Below, piece by piece: positions 1 through 15,448 of a DNA stretch of 64,000 nucleotides. Origin of the DNA: Strigamia acuminata. Taxonomy: Eukaryota; Arthropoda; Chilopoda; Geophilomorpha; Linotaeniidae. The notes under the pieces were generated by a model, which searched no databases, was not told where the DNA came from, and worked only from the letters and a program-made list of their open reading frames with translations. The stretch is from contig OX442314.1 in the NCBI GenBank assembly GCA_949358305.1, positions 50,910,581 through 50,974,580 of the forward strand, in the 5' to 3' direction. How positions within the stretch are numbered: the first letter of the stretch is position 1; every line of letters starts with the position of its first letter. The position numbers were made by a program, and so were the translations under genes.

Positions 1-397
1 AAACTGACACCAGGGGAAGTCACTAAATTAGTGTCTGGAAGAAGCTTTAAGAAATAAACAAATAGAAAAATCGAAAAAAATGAATTGTAATTACTAATTA
101 TAATTCTTTTACATCAAGAACACTTTGAAATGGCATTTAAGCTGTTTAACACCTGATTTCACTCGAATAAATTTTTGTATTTTGCATATTTTTATTTTTA
201 TTTTGCATAAAATGGACTTTTGAGTGCATATTTTAAGCACGTAAAACAAATTTTATTTTGCATAAATATCCGGGGTCTAGTTGTGAATTAATACTGCACG
301 TTTTAATTTATTAAATGGGATTACATGTGGCGCGCCAATTAGAATTCGCAATTAATTTATCACACAAATGTTTTTTTCTTTTCTATTTGATATTCAG

Positions 398-5012
<4,615 letters not shown>

Positions 5013-5683
5013 GCTCATTACGTACAAGTGTGTTATCGAAGAAATAATGCAATTTAACATTCCCTCCCAATTATTTGTTGCAATATTTTTTTATATACTT
5101 GCTTTGGATTTACTTTTTCGTTTTGTATTGTGCATTATATGATATTTTTTTTGCATAATATTTAAAGGTAATCAAGAATTCTGTCACTTGACAGTTTCAA
5201 ATCATCTTAAAAGCATCATGCATACGAAATGTAAACGGTAGCCGATTTGTGTAAAACTACCCAAAACCTGTGACTATTTTTTCTTTCTTTTTTTTGTTAT
5301 ATTTTGTCTAAAAACTTGTTACATAAATTAATCGAAAAAAAAGAGCAATTTAAGCAAAATTTCCTATTTTTGTTCCGAATTTCAGCTATTGCTCTCAATT
5401 ATTTTTGAATAATCTAAGTCAATTTGCATTAGTGATTATTGAATATAAAAATTTAGTTGACCTAATCAACACTTCATTGATTCCTTTTTGTAGCAGCTGC
5501 ATTCCAAACATTCCAGTGAATAAAATGCAAATTTAAACTCTTTTAAGTTCCAGTGTTGCATTTAAATTAATAGGAATCAGAAAAGAAAATGATCAATCTG
5601 AAGCATACCGAGACTGATAAGTGATAACAAACTTTTGAATTTTTTAAGTTTGTTTTTTTTGTTTGTAATTTTGTAATTGAATG
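5013..5683 (+). other. aPKC 3' UTR and intergenic
   Basis: No coding sequence seen. AT-rich sequence follows the aPKC stop. An AATAAA at 5519..5524, about 510 bp past the stop, is the best candidate polyadenylation signal. The transcript end itself cannot be read from sequence. Confidence 0.4.
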
Positions 5684-5691
5684 GTTTAGGG

Positions 5692-5964
5692 CAGCGGTCG
5701 ACAATAAGCAGACAGCGTAAGGTCGAAACTTGGACCGCGGTGACCCGTTTTAGCAACGTTTTTCCCTCGGCTTCTTTGGTTTTTCTGTGTTTTTTCCTGG
5801 TATTTTTTGGGTTGTGTGTTTATTTGGGGGTTTTATTTGGTTTTGAAGTGTTTTTTCCGTTTTCTTAGGTTTTTAGTAAGGTTTTTAAGTGTTTTTTCTT
5901 CTGGACCTTGCTAAAAATTTTCAATAGTATCCGGACCCCACTTAAAATTACTTGCCGGCCCCTG
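5692..5964. mobile_element. hAT-type MITE, perfect 8-bp TSD
   Basis: Short non-autonomous element of 273 bp. Left end CAGCGGTCGACAA, right end TTGCCGGCCCCTG; these are imperfect complements (10 of 13). The 8-mer gtttaggg stands directly on both sides (5684..5691 and 5965..5972), a perfect target-site duplication of hAT length. The interior is T-rich with repeated GGTTTT words. No coding capacity. Ends starting CAG fit the hAT superfamily. Confidence 0.85.
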
Positions 5965-6187
5965 GTTTAGGGTTTACATTTTGCAAAACTAAATTCGATT
6001 GTGTCGGAAATGGAAAAACATACTACGGGGTCTACAAACACGCAAAAACAGCTTTAAGTAATTAGATAGGCATACAACGATTCTTAAACGGAAAAATTTC
6101 TCTACCAATACAAAAGACAAGATGACATTTTAATTTTGTTTTAAATTTCAGAATTCAAAAATGGTTTCTGAAATATCTTGTTATTTA

Positions 6188-6507
6188 TCAAGTGAAAACA
6201 GATCCTGTCAAATTTGTCATTTGCAACACATTTGCAACACAATTTGTCCTCATGTGATGCATTGCATAACCTAAATATTCCACATTATACGCGGAAACGC
6301 CGGCAATTAATGTGTGATCGTAATCATCTTTATCAAATATCGGAACAGAATAATTCTTGATAAGCGATTCAACCTGTAAAAAAATGAATAAAAAATAAAA
6401 TAAAGTTGTTGATCAAATTAATTTTAATTTTTGCCGCTCTGTTAACGTACACTATACTCCTTTTCGACTCAAAAGGGTGACCTTCTCCCATTGGCCGAGC
6501 CGTATCA
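6188..6507 (-). CDS. Last two exons of an unidentified gene
   Basis: Two minus-strand exons with good splice signals, complement of 6188..6373 and 6453..6507. The downstream acceptor is a long T-rich tract ending TTTTTTTACAG. Reading across the junction gives an uninterrupted frame containing DTARPMGEGHPFES, then VESLIKNYSVPIFDKDDYDH and AGVSAYN, ending at TGA (6190..6188). The donor is GTGTAC. I do not recognise the family. The composition is that of a globular protein, not low complexity. A related copy of the upstream exon lies inverted at 6790. More exons would be expected at higher coordinates, but I could not find them. It may be a gene remnant. Confidence 0.45.
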
Positions 6508-6784
6508 CTGGTGTAGTGATCCAAAAATATAGAACCAAACACCAGAAATGCATTACAATGTACAGACATTGTAATCGATTGACTAGGTAACAGCTTTCCA
6601 GACAAAGCAACCAATAAACAGAACAAACATGAGTTTTACATTTATATGTGCATAAAACTTTATTTCCTAAATGGAAATAACATTTTATAATAAAATAAAA
6701 TTAAAATTATATCAATTTAAATGGTAATAGCAATCACCAAAACATAATAAAAATAAAAACTACTTCTCCTAGTACTAGTAATAC

Positions 6785-6875
6785 AGACTGGAGTTAGGAG
6801 TAATGCAGCTCGGCTGATGGGAGAAGGCAACCATTTTGAGTCGAACAAAAGTATACAAGCAATGATTTTTAACTA
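6785..6875 (+). pseudogene. Inverted copy of the exon at 6453..6507
   Basis: Plus-strand sequence from about 6810 encodes AARLMGEGNHFESNKSI, against TARPMGEGHPFESKRSI on the minus strand at 6453..6507. The DNA similarity is clear (GCTCGGC, then ATGGGAGAAGG). Candidate acceptors (..AATACAG, ..AATGCAG) precede it. The two copies face away from each other, so this is an inverted duplication of a gene segment or the relic of a tail-to-tail paralogue pair. Confidence 0.5.
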
Positions 6876-6889
6876 CGAAATGAGTGAAA

Positions 6890-7010
6890 TGAGTGCATTT
6901 AGAGTGCTTGTAAATGCCGCATTCATGAGGAATGTGGGCTTACGATACAAACACATGTAAATGCCACATTCATGTCAAGAATGCGGGCTTACAATACAAT
7001 GCACACAAAT
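6890..7010 (-). repeat. Reverse copy of a ~48-bp minisatellite
   Basis: Contains two degenerate units that include GTAAATGCCRCATTCATG and GCGGGCTTACRATACAA. These are reverse complements of the units at 24290..24530 and 36590..36810. Confidence 0.6.
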
Positions 7011-7109
7011 TTTTAACACAAAGAAGTCCAAATCTGAATTGAAAAATTATTTTATTCAATAAAAATAGTAGCATAAATTTTCATTGTCCCTCGTTTTTAA
7101 TCCTAAGAG

Positions 7110-7400
7110 TTGCTGGTGTTACGTACCACGCGCGACATGGGTTGGCGCGACATACAAATTCGCGCCAACCAATCTTGCTGCTGCCGGCAAAAATGCAGAA
7201 GTGCAACGTCGCTCTTGCTCATACGCGTGGTATCAACAAGAGCGACATTATACAAACCTTGTGATGACAGATGAATTGGCGCGACATGTCGCTCTTGTTG
7301 ATATCAGTGGTATGAACAAGAGCGACACTCTGCAAACCTAGAAATATGAATTGGCGCGACATGAGTTGACGCAACACGTCGTAATAACGACAACGACAAT
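7110..7400. repeat. Cluster of GGTTGGCGCGACAT motifs
   Basis: Several copies of TTGGCGCGACAT and AAGAGCGACAT in both orientations. One forms a hairpin at 7139..7169 (GGTTGGCGCG pairing with CGCGCCAACC). The same word recurs in the long palindrome at 7969..8048 and at 8080..8107, so both belong to one repeat system. No coding is supported. Confidence 0.6.
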
Positions 7401-7968
7401 TTCGATTGGCATATGATTGGCAGAACGATTCAGACCGTAATTAAATTGAAGTAATTTTTGATGGAAAACTGATGTGAATTGTAACTTATCTTGATATTCT
7501 GCCGAGATGATAAAAAACCATGCTTTTATGGTAAAGACAAAATTTATTGTGACTTTCTTTCCGATCTCGCCACGATTGGTTTCTCTGTGCGACTCTGTTC
7601 CTAAAACACTCTTGTTTTCACACCATTCTTTCTACATCTATCTTGAGCATTTTTTCTTCCATCATTTTTACAGATCTCTGCCATTAATGCTTCTGATGAT
7701 ATAATTTTCAAAAATTGCAATGCTCTATTGTATGCTTACATGTGTACGCAGGTGCCTTAAAAATAACATGGCAATAACGAGTCTTCTCTTTTCATTTCAG
7801 TGGTGCAAAATTAATTTCGGTGTTGTAACTCCATTTCTCTGTTTTTATGGTACTCGGTCTCTAGTTTCCTTTGGAATACCCCACTCTTTTGTGTGTGTCA
7901 TCAATAACCAAAACACTGGACATTCCAAAAAATCTGGTTGCAGCGACGTCGCTACAACAAATAACATG

Positions 7969-8048
7969 TGTCGCGCCAACCCATGTTGTGGTTATTCGTT
8001 GTAGCGACGTCGCCACAACGAATAACCACAACATGGGTTGGCGCGACA
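7969..8048. repeat. 80-bp near-perfect palindrome
   Basis: Arms of 34 bp (7969..8002 and 8015..8048) are exact reverse complements. The centre AGCGACGTCGCC is itself palindromic except at its outermost pair. Arm words include TGTCGCGCCAAC and ACCCATGTTGTGG. The related motif CAGCGACGTCGCTACAAC lies just upstream (7941). Open frames here on both strands simply mirror each other and are not genes. Confidence 0.9.
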
Positions 8049-8199
8049 TCGCTACATCGAATGTTGAACGTATCCACGATCGCGACGTCGCGCCAACCCA
8101 TGTCGCGCCCAGTACAGCGGCCCGAGTTGCTGTAATTGTGTCAATCTCTCGCAAAAACTGCAAAGTCAACGACTGCGGCTTTGACAAAACGCTCTAATT

Positions 8200-9525
8200 G
8201 CTCGCCACTGCAAAACCGACCGAATGCTAATCTGGCTGCAGAGTGAAAGTGAGTCCTGCATTTCTTTGCGGTGGTCGCCAATAGAACAGCCGCAACTGTT
8301 GGGGCATCATTTCGTTTGGAGTGACCATGTGTGACTGGTAAGGTCTTACCCACGGTAGTCTAGGCATTGACTTCCATGGAAGGGACGCATACTCACATAA
8401 ATGATTGAGACAGGGACTCCGAATTGTTGGGTTTTGGCCTTTAATCATTGTCTAGGGGTCGGAGTCTCCCATCTACCCATGTGTGGCAGTGCTGTTAGGC
8501 ACGCTACACCAACAACCGACCCGTCACACACAGGACCTGAACCCCATGGGTGACGTGGCCGGTCACTGACGGTCATTCCGTCGTACTTACCCAGTACTTA
8601 CCTCGTGGAGGCAGCAACAGGCACATCGCCATGTTACTGAGCGCCACAGTGGTGAATGGTGAGAGGAGCAGAGCCAGCACCTTCACGTCCTCTTTCGGAT
8701 CTCTCAGGTCGACTCACACTACGTCTGTCCTCTCTGCTCCCTCGGCTCCGTCTCTCTCATCACACCACTCAGCTTCTTCCTTCCCTAGCTGGGCCAGTCC
8801 ACCCTGTGAAGGGGAACAACCTTAGGGCCACTGGGCGATGTGTGGAGTGACGCAGGTCACCGTAAGTGGCCAAGTAGTCACACACGATACATCCCGTAAT
8901 GGTATGTCTTCGGTCGGCAAATCCATGAGCTCGTGACAAATAACGTCATGTTCCGACAGGAATATGGAATGTCCTTGATGCAGATTGTAATAAGTTTTTG
9001 AATTCTGTATTACTTGAGGAATTAGTATTGTGTAGAAGAAACAACAATTTATGTAAAGTAATATCTTCATCTCTAACTTGTAGGTAGTCTTTTGTGTCTA
9101 CAGCAATTCTGTTTGCTCTGTTGCATCTGGTTCCACCAAAATTATGCATGCTCGCATCACTTGCAAAATTCTTCTCCAAAAGTATTCTCGATTCACAAAC
9201 GAGCTTGTGACAAACGACGTCATGTTCCAACTTTATTGGGAATAAATTTGTGGTTACTTAGATACCTGAAGTAAAAATAATTAGTTGAAATAACAACAAC
9301 TAGTTTACATTTTGAGATGAATTTTATTTATTCAAATTTATAAAAAATTAGCACTTTAAAATTGGTCTCGAGTCCGTAATGTTCTTTTTCGGCTTTTTCT
9401 TTGGCTTTTCGTTCTGCCGCTCTTTTTTTTGCAGGCACTTACGGTTTGAACATCTGGTCTCGTATGCAAGGACTAAAATCTCTAGTCAAATATTTTGAAC
9501 TAGGGGTTTGATACCAAATAATATA
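8200..9525. other. No gene recognised
   Basis: No convincing coding sequence. From 8200 to 8880 the composition is richer in G+C, with words such as GGGTGACGTGG and GTGTGGAGTGACGCAGGTC, resembling LTR or leader sequence of an unrecognised retroelement. TTTATTGGGAATAA at 9232 is shared with 11031 (CTTTATTGGGAATTAA), followed in both by GTTACTTAGA. Confidence 0.35.
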
Positions 9526-10960
9526 CAGGGTGGAACAAAAGTCTGTTCCCCTCAAATATTTCCTCAGCAATTGTATCTAGGCCAACTTTGATGAAGCGAT
9601 CGTATAGGAAGTTGGGTGAGAGCAATCCAATGATGTCATCAAATTTGACCTTGACGGCCATTTTCAAGGTTATTCACTTGCTAACTTCTAAACCAATCAG
9701 GTTTGAGAAAAAAAGTCAATTACAAAGTTGAAGAGCACCATCAAATTAGTACTATCCAACTTATCTTAGTCATCTTAAGTTAAATGTTTTCCTTTTAAAA
9801 AGGAGACAAATCAGCTGAAATAAAGCCAGCCATTGTGAAAAAACTTAAATTTCTATCACAAAAATACTGAATTACTTAAATAAACGTATTCAAATGTGCA
9901 TCATTATGCAAGTAAACAAGAAAAACCACTGCCTTTTTCAATGCCTCAATAATTATTTTATCACAAATTTAATCCTTGGCTATACGGATTTATGGACAAG
10001 CTTTTTCTTAAATAGGAAAATTTTTTTTCCTATGAATTTTTTTTGCTGAAAATTTGTGACTTTGTTTATCTGATAATAAAGTAAATCTCAGGTGAAATTT
10101 GTAATGATTCATCATTTATTTAATTAAATATTTAACTTGGAAATTTTCTGCCCCTTAAAACTCCAGCATAATTTTTAAGCTGGCTTTGCTGTTTTTGTAA
10201 TCAGCCCTTCAGTGAACAGCTTTTTGCATTTACCAGTAGTGATTAAAACCACCTCCAGATGGCTCAAATCTATTTATTTAATTTCCCGGCGCCAATTTGA
10301 ACCCGGCGCATAACCGAAAATTCGCCGATTTTTCGCAAAAAATGGCGATTTTTCGGCAAAAATCACCGATTTTTCGCAAAAATTGGTGATTTTTGGGGAC
10401 CTGGCGCTTATTCGCCAATTCAATGAACTGCCGATGACTGCCCGGCGCTAAAACAGGGCCGGCGCTTTATTGAACCCGGGCGTTTAAACGGGGCGGTACG
10501 GTAGGCATTACGTCCTCAATAAAATTAGTTCCGAACTAAAAACAAACTAAATGGCGCTTTAACCAATTGACTTAAAAATTGTCCACAAATCTGTAATGGT
10601 TTAAACCAGAACAGCACATTTTATCCTTATGCCACCGAGGGTTAAAAAATTTCACTTTGCTGATTTTTTTTCTGATTTGTCTCCTTTTTAAAGAGAAAAC
10701 ATTTAACTTAAGATGACTAAGATAAGTTGGATAGTACTAATTTGATGGTGCTCTACAACTTTGTAATTGACTTTTTTGCTCTAACCTGATTGGTTTAGAA
10801 GTTAGAAAGTGAATGACCTTGAAAATGGCGTTCAAGGTCAAATCTGATGACATCATTGGATTGCTCTCACCCAACTTCCTATACGATCGCTTCATCAAAG
10901 TTGACCTAGATGCAATTGCTCAGGAAATATTTGAGGGGAACAGACTTTTGTTCCACCCTG
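9526..10960. mobile_element. Mariner-like MITE with ~290-bp TIRs
   Basis: Left end CAGGGTGGAACAAAAGTC at 9526 and its complement ending at 10960; TA on each outer side. The inverted repeats continue for about 290 bp (9526..9815 against 10675..10960) with scattered mismatches. The middle (10270..10450) has an added GC-rich block with repeated CGATTTTTCG words. No transposase. The core words CATCAAATTAGTACTATCC and ACAAATCAGCTGAAATAAAG are shared with the elements at 33091 and 57416, which have different outer tips. Confidence 0.88.
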
Positions 10961-11264
10961 TATATATCTGAGATAGTTTGTTTAATTTAAAACTATCCCG
11001 GACAGACCCCCACGTGTCGTAATCAACTTTATTGGGAATTAATTCTCAGTTACTTAGAAATTTCAAGTGTAAATTCAAGTGTAGATTCAAGTGTACACTG
11101 TGTGAGTGATTGGATGGACGCTACGTGGTCAGGGGAGGGCCACGAGACTCTAGACGCAACACACACAATGAAAACAACCTCCGAAATACACAAGAGACAA
11201 TGGTTTAAGATAGTTCGTTATACCACTTTATTGATGTCTAGGAGTATGATTTAGGTGTTCCACA
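10961..11264. other. No gene recognised
   Basis: Lies between the MITE and the Gypsy relic. It contains CAACTTTATTGGGAATTAAT and CCACTTTATTGATG, which look like LTR or leader remnants in minus orientation, but no boundaries can be set. Confidence 0.25.
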
Positions 11265-11369
11265 GTGTATTTCCCAACGATGGAGCTTCAGTTATACAGA
11301 TGTTCGATCGTTTGTGCCCTATGTTACAATCATGCTATTCATCTTGCTGTAATCAATATTTTTTTTTAT

Positions 11370-12255
11370 AAGAAACCAGTTACTGTTGATAAGCTAGATC
11401 ATGAAGATTCCAGACCAATACAGGCATTACTAAGAACTCTTGTTCAGTACCCTTATCTGATCTCCAGTCCAGTGGAGTGGACACAGCCCGCACCATCAAG
11501 CAATTCATTGGGACCCAATACCGCAATGTTTCAACTGGGTATTAGGACATACACTGGATCTCCTGTCGAGATTCGCGCGAGACCAGATTCGGTCCCGATT
11601 TTTTATAGACCACGTCCAGTTCCCCTCGTGTGTAAGCCTTTAGTGGACAAGGCCATAGATGCTCTTATTAAACAAGGCATCTTTGTATCCATTTGCCACT
11701 CCCAATGGACAGCACTATTGGTTGCAGTGGTGAAGGCTAATGGTACACTTCGACTATGCGGGGACTACAGAGCAACAGTCAATCGGGTCACCATACATGC
11801 CCCTTAACCTTTATCTTTAATATCACATCTGCTAGCGGGATTGGCAAGGTTCTTTACAGAACTTAATTAAAATTACATTATTATTGGATCTACGCCAAGC
11901 CTATCAGCAGATCCCATTGACCAAGGCTTCTGCTCTGTTGGTGGCTATTAACACCCAAAAGTGTATATGGCAGTTACCAGACTTCCTTTTGGCACTGCCC
12001 CGACCACTGGAATTTTTCAGAGGATAGTTGATGGTCTGCTTGCCGGCCTGGATGGAGTCTTGGTCTACCAAGACAACATCCTGATCACCACTGCCACATT
12101 GGACCTTGACTACCTGACTGTCAAGGTGGTGTTTGACAGGTTGTTAACATCTGGCCTCAAACTGAGCTTATCTAAGTGCAGTTTTGCCCTTCCAAAGGTC
12201 CATTATTTGGGCCATGTACTTCCTGAGCATGGAATTTTTCCAAAGACCGCAAAAT
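11370..12255 (+). pseudogene. pol: Gypsy reverse transcriptase relic
   Basis: Plus-strand fragments of a Gypsy-type reverse transcriptase. 11560..11800 encodes the start (RPRPVPLVCKPLVDKAIDAL, then GTLRLCGDYRATVNRVT). 11960..12250 encodes the middle (TRLPFGTAPTTGIFQRIVDG, then VYQDNILITT, then KCSFALPKVHYLGHVL). The catalytic YxDD box is changed to YQDN. Stop codons and frame changes separate the pieces near 11807 and 11880. Homology ends abruptly after PKTAK near 12255, where unrelated LTR-like sequence begins. Non-functional. Confidence 0.85.
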
Positions 12256-13054
12256 CAGCTACGTCATTTTTTTTCGATAGTTTTAAAAACCACTTGCACT
12301 TTCTTCCACCAGATAGACACGTGAGACAGGAAGTTGAACTTTTTCTCGCGAGTTTCCACTCTGTCGTTTGATTGGATATTCTAATGTTGGTACGATGGTT
12401 TTGCTATTTTGCATACTCTCTTTTCGCTAGTTTTCAGTCATTAGTCATCTCGCCTTTGTGGCAAAAACACGTCGCGAGTTGCGGTAAGTTAGATATTTAT
12501 TTTTTACCTTCTTATTATTTTTTTATGCTTTTTCTTCTTTTTAGCGTTTATTTTCTTTAGCCTTTCTTCATTTTATGCTTTCTTTTATTTAGGCATTTCT
12601 TCTGCTTAGGTATTTCTTCTGTTTCAGCTTACTTTTGTTTAGGCTTTATTATTTAGCGGTTTATTTTCTTTAGTTTATATTTTATTTAGCGTTTATTTTC
12701 TTTAGTTTTTAGTTTGTTTAGCGTTTATTTTCTTTAGCGTTTATTTTATTTAGTTTTTATTTTCTTTAGCGTTTATTTTATTTAGTTTTTATTTTATATA
12801 GGCTTCTCTAATTTGCACTTTAGCCTTATTCTGACATTTTACTAATTTTATTTTTATTTCTTTGTTTCAGGTTACACGGGACGGATTTCGCCCTATCTTC
12901 TTTTTGGATGCAAATCCCCCCTTCTGTATTTAACTATTATTATTAATTATATAATATAATTAAACCTCTATTAATGTTTTAAGAAACTCTTATTTCTTGA
13001 GTATGCAGAAGAGTTTCCGTGATACACCCATATCGCTCGGTCGGGGTGTACATC
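12256..13054 (+). repeat. LTR-like segment with internal tandem repeats
   Basis: Lies between a broken Gypsy pol and a Gypsy gag-like reading frame, and ends at ..GTACATCACA just before TTGGTGGCAGCGGTG, a plausible tRNA primer-binding site. This makes it a likely 5' LTR; the start is uncertain. 12540..12810 is a degenerate tandem array of TTTAGCGTTTATTTTCT units. The terminal part has AT-rich promoter-like sequence (12930..12965). Confidence 0.45.
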
Positions 13055-14080
13055 ACATTGGTGGCAGCGGTGTTTTTTTCGCTTACTCGCATAAAATTTA
13101 AAAGATATCAAATTTCTATGAACATGGCTGACGCAATTACTGCTTTACTTCAAAAGATTGAACAAAAATTGGATGCAGATTTACCTCATGCTATTCCCAA
13201 AACCACAGGTCAAGAGTTGGCAGCACTCTTAGAACCTTTCTCAGGAAAGGTAAGGAATCTTAGTATCAAAAGATTTTTCCAGTTGTTGGAGAAGTGGATG
13301 AATTAACTCACTGGTCAGATGAGCACAAGATTTCCACAGCCAGGTGTAAAATGACTGGGACAGTCAGAGAATATGTTTTTGATAATGAGGACTATGCATT
13401 ATTCAAAGCAGCCTTAATTGAGAGTTTTACTAATGAGCCCATTGTAATTTGCAGACAAAATTTCCAGGAATGTATCCAGGGTTATGCCACTAGGTTGAGG
13501 GCATTACAGGGCAACACTTTTATTCCCACTACAGTAGGAATTCCAGCTGAGTAAGTAGCTAAAGGTAAGTTGAAGAAAGAAGTCATGAAAGATGAGTTTC
13601 TGCTAAGGTATGGGCCATTAAGCAGCTGCCATCCCCGAAGGTGTATCGCTCTGGCAAACGATTTCGAGATGCCTTAAGTCGATCTTCCTTGCCGGAGCTG
13701 CACAAGGATTTGCCCCAGTGGGATAAGGTATATCCCACTGGTTTGAGGATGTTGTCCACCACAGACGATTTTCCGCTGACACGAGCTAGACTAGTCGAAG
13801 CTTTGATTTCAGATGGATTGCTGCAATAACTTCAAACACATGTCGAAGATGACTGGCCAAGGGTTAAACCACAAGCCACGTATGGCACCCAGCGGCATTT
13901 GGTGGCCGCGGATCGACAATTATTCTATCTCTATTGGATAGAGATCTTTCCAATGTGATCGACAACCTCTGCCGCGGTCATCACAGCTTTCAGGCGGGCA
14001 TTTTCGACCCATGGTCTGCCCACCAAGAGTACAGTGCTAATTTCATTACTGATACATACGAAGCATTTCGTGATTGTAGA
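13055..14080 (+). pseudogene. Degenerate Gypsy gag / RNase H / integrase relic
   Basis: 13122..13554 encodes a gag-like piece beginning MADAITALLQKIEQKLDADL, frame-shifted near 13290 into LTHWSDEHKISTARCKM. 13640..13700 gives YRSGKRFRDALSRSSLP, the RNase H to integrase linker (usual form YRSGKxNxxADALSRLPL). 13937..14077 is an integrase core segment nearly identical in DNA to 18999..19141. The parts are not in one frame and most of pol is missing. Confidence 0.7.
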
Positions 14081-14250
14081 GTCAGAAACTGAGTAAAACT
14101 TCTTTTAGTGAAATCCGACTTTCTTCCATTTATTTCTATTATTATTATTGGTAGTTATTTTGTTATCAGTGTATTTTAGTTAAATATGATGGTATGCTGC
14201 GTACTACAATAATTAGTTTTAGCATTTTTGGAATGAGCCAGCCTTTATAG
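14081..14250. repeat. Repeat shared with 20690..20860
   Basis: AGAGTCAGAAACTGAGTAAA through GGAATGAGCCAGCC recurs at 20690..20860 with over 90% identity by eye. It joins directly to the integrase fragment on its left. A non-coding piece of a dispersed element. Confidence 0.75.
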
Positions 14251-14865
14251 AGAAATCAAGAACATTTATTAATTTTGATTTCACCTCTATATGATTAAAT
14301 AAAAACTTTCATTTTCAATTTTTCTTTTCAATTTGGTATTTGCTCATTTTCTTTTTCTTTTAATTCCATCAGCTGCTAAAACAATCTTGCCACACAAGAT
14401 CGCTTGGGTTTAAGATAATTCACCAACCAAAGGAACGACAAATTACATCAATAGTGTTCCAGGCTTAAATGTATTTTATTTTTTAACAGCTCATTCTGAT
14501 CCAGAACATCTAATTAAGTGGGTTGAGGACATCCCCTTCAAATGTACAGTGATTCTATCTTTCACGTCTATTAAGGAATTTTTTGACCAAATACGAAGTA
14601 GCCGAGCTTTCAAATCGCTCAATAATGAATTAAACACAGTCTACGAAAAATTTAAGGTAAAAAAATTTGATATTTTTAATTTTTTATTTTTTATTTAATT
14701 TTTTTAATTTTTTCGAAGTGCGAACATGAGTTAATTCATCCCATGAAGAGCACAGCATGCATCATAAAATCAAAAACTAATGATTGGAAACGTGGAATTT
14801 TTTCAAGCACGCCCAAACAGAATCAAATAAGCGTGTTAACAGTAGATGACGGACTCAAAGAAAAT

Positions 14866-15108
14866 AGTGAGTTTGCGGTTGCCAATTGTTCCTTATAATT
14901 ATGAGTTACAAGCTCATAATTATAAAAATGGACTTATAACATAACAGTGAGTTTGAGGTTGCCAATTAATCCTTATAATTATGAGTTACAAGCTCATAAT
15001 TATAAAAATAGACTTATAACATAACAGTGAGTTTGAGGTTGCCAATTAATCCTTATAATTATGAGTTACAAGCTCATAATTATAAAAATGGACTTATAAC
15101 ATAACGTA
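14866..15108. repeat. Triplicated subterminal repeat of the Harbinger element
   Basis: Three tandem copies of a roughly 82-bp unit starting GTGAGTTTG(A/C)GGTTGCC and ending GGACTTATAACATAAC. The reverse complement occurs once at 18189..18269. Each unit contains an internal hairpin, TTATAATTATGAG facing CTCATAATTATAA. Confidence 0.9.
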
Positions 15109-15448
15109 ACTCCTCAACTTTTACACTATTTTATAAAATAAGGGAGCCAATCAGATCGCTTAACACTATTTGAAGCTCCTCCCACAATTGCAAATGGCGC
15201 TGATAGTGCTGATGGAAATTCAAAATGGCTGCCTGACCTATTTCAACATTCAGTCTCAAACACAATTTCTTTCTGTCATCAAAGGATAGAAACAACTAAA
15301 ATCATTCCAGGTAGGCAAATAAATAAACTGGAAGAGAATTTCATGTCTGAAAACTGACAAATTAGTAAAATTACAGATTTTTATTTTCTTTTGCATAGGG
15401 ATTTGTTCTTCCATTACATGTGTAGGAATTGTACTGTCAGCAATAATA

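Noticed and set aside
7861-8197. 108-codon frames on both strands over the palindrome
   Set aside because: Palindromic DNA yields mirrored frames; no conserved motif or codon bias.
14864-14872. GTGAGT after 14866 as a normal splice donor of the Tudor exon
   Set aside because: It is the first bases of the Harbinger end; using it would put the next exon (18332) out of frame, whereas the donor at 18288 keeps frame.
14866-15108. Possible CRISPR-like array (three regular repeats)
   Set aside because: Eukaryotic context; no unique spacers; the unit is the transposon's own subterminal repeat, found inverted at the other end.
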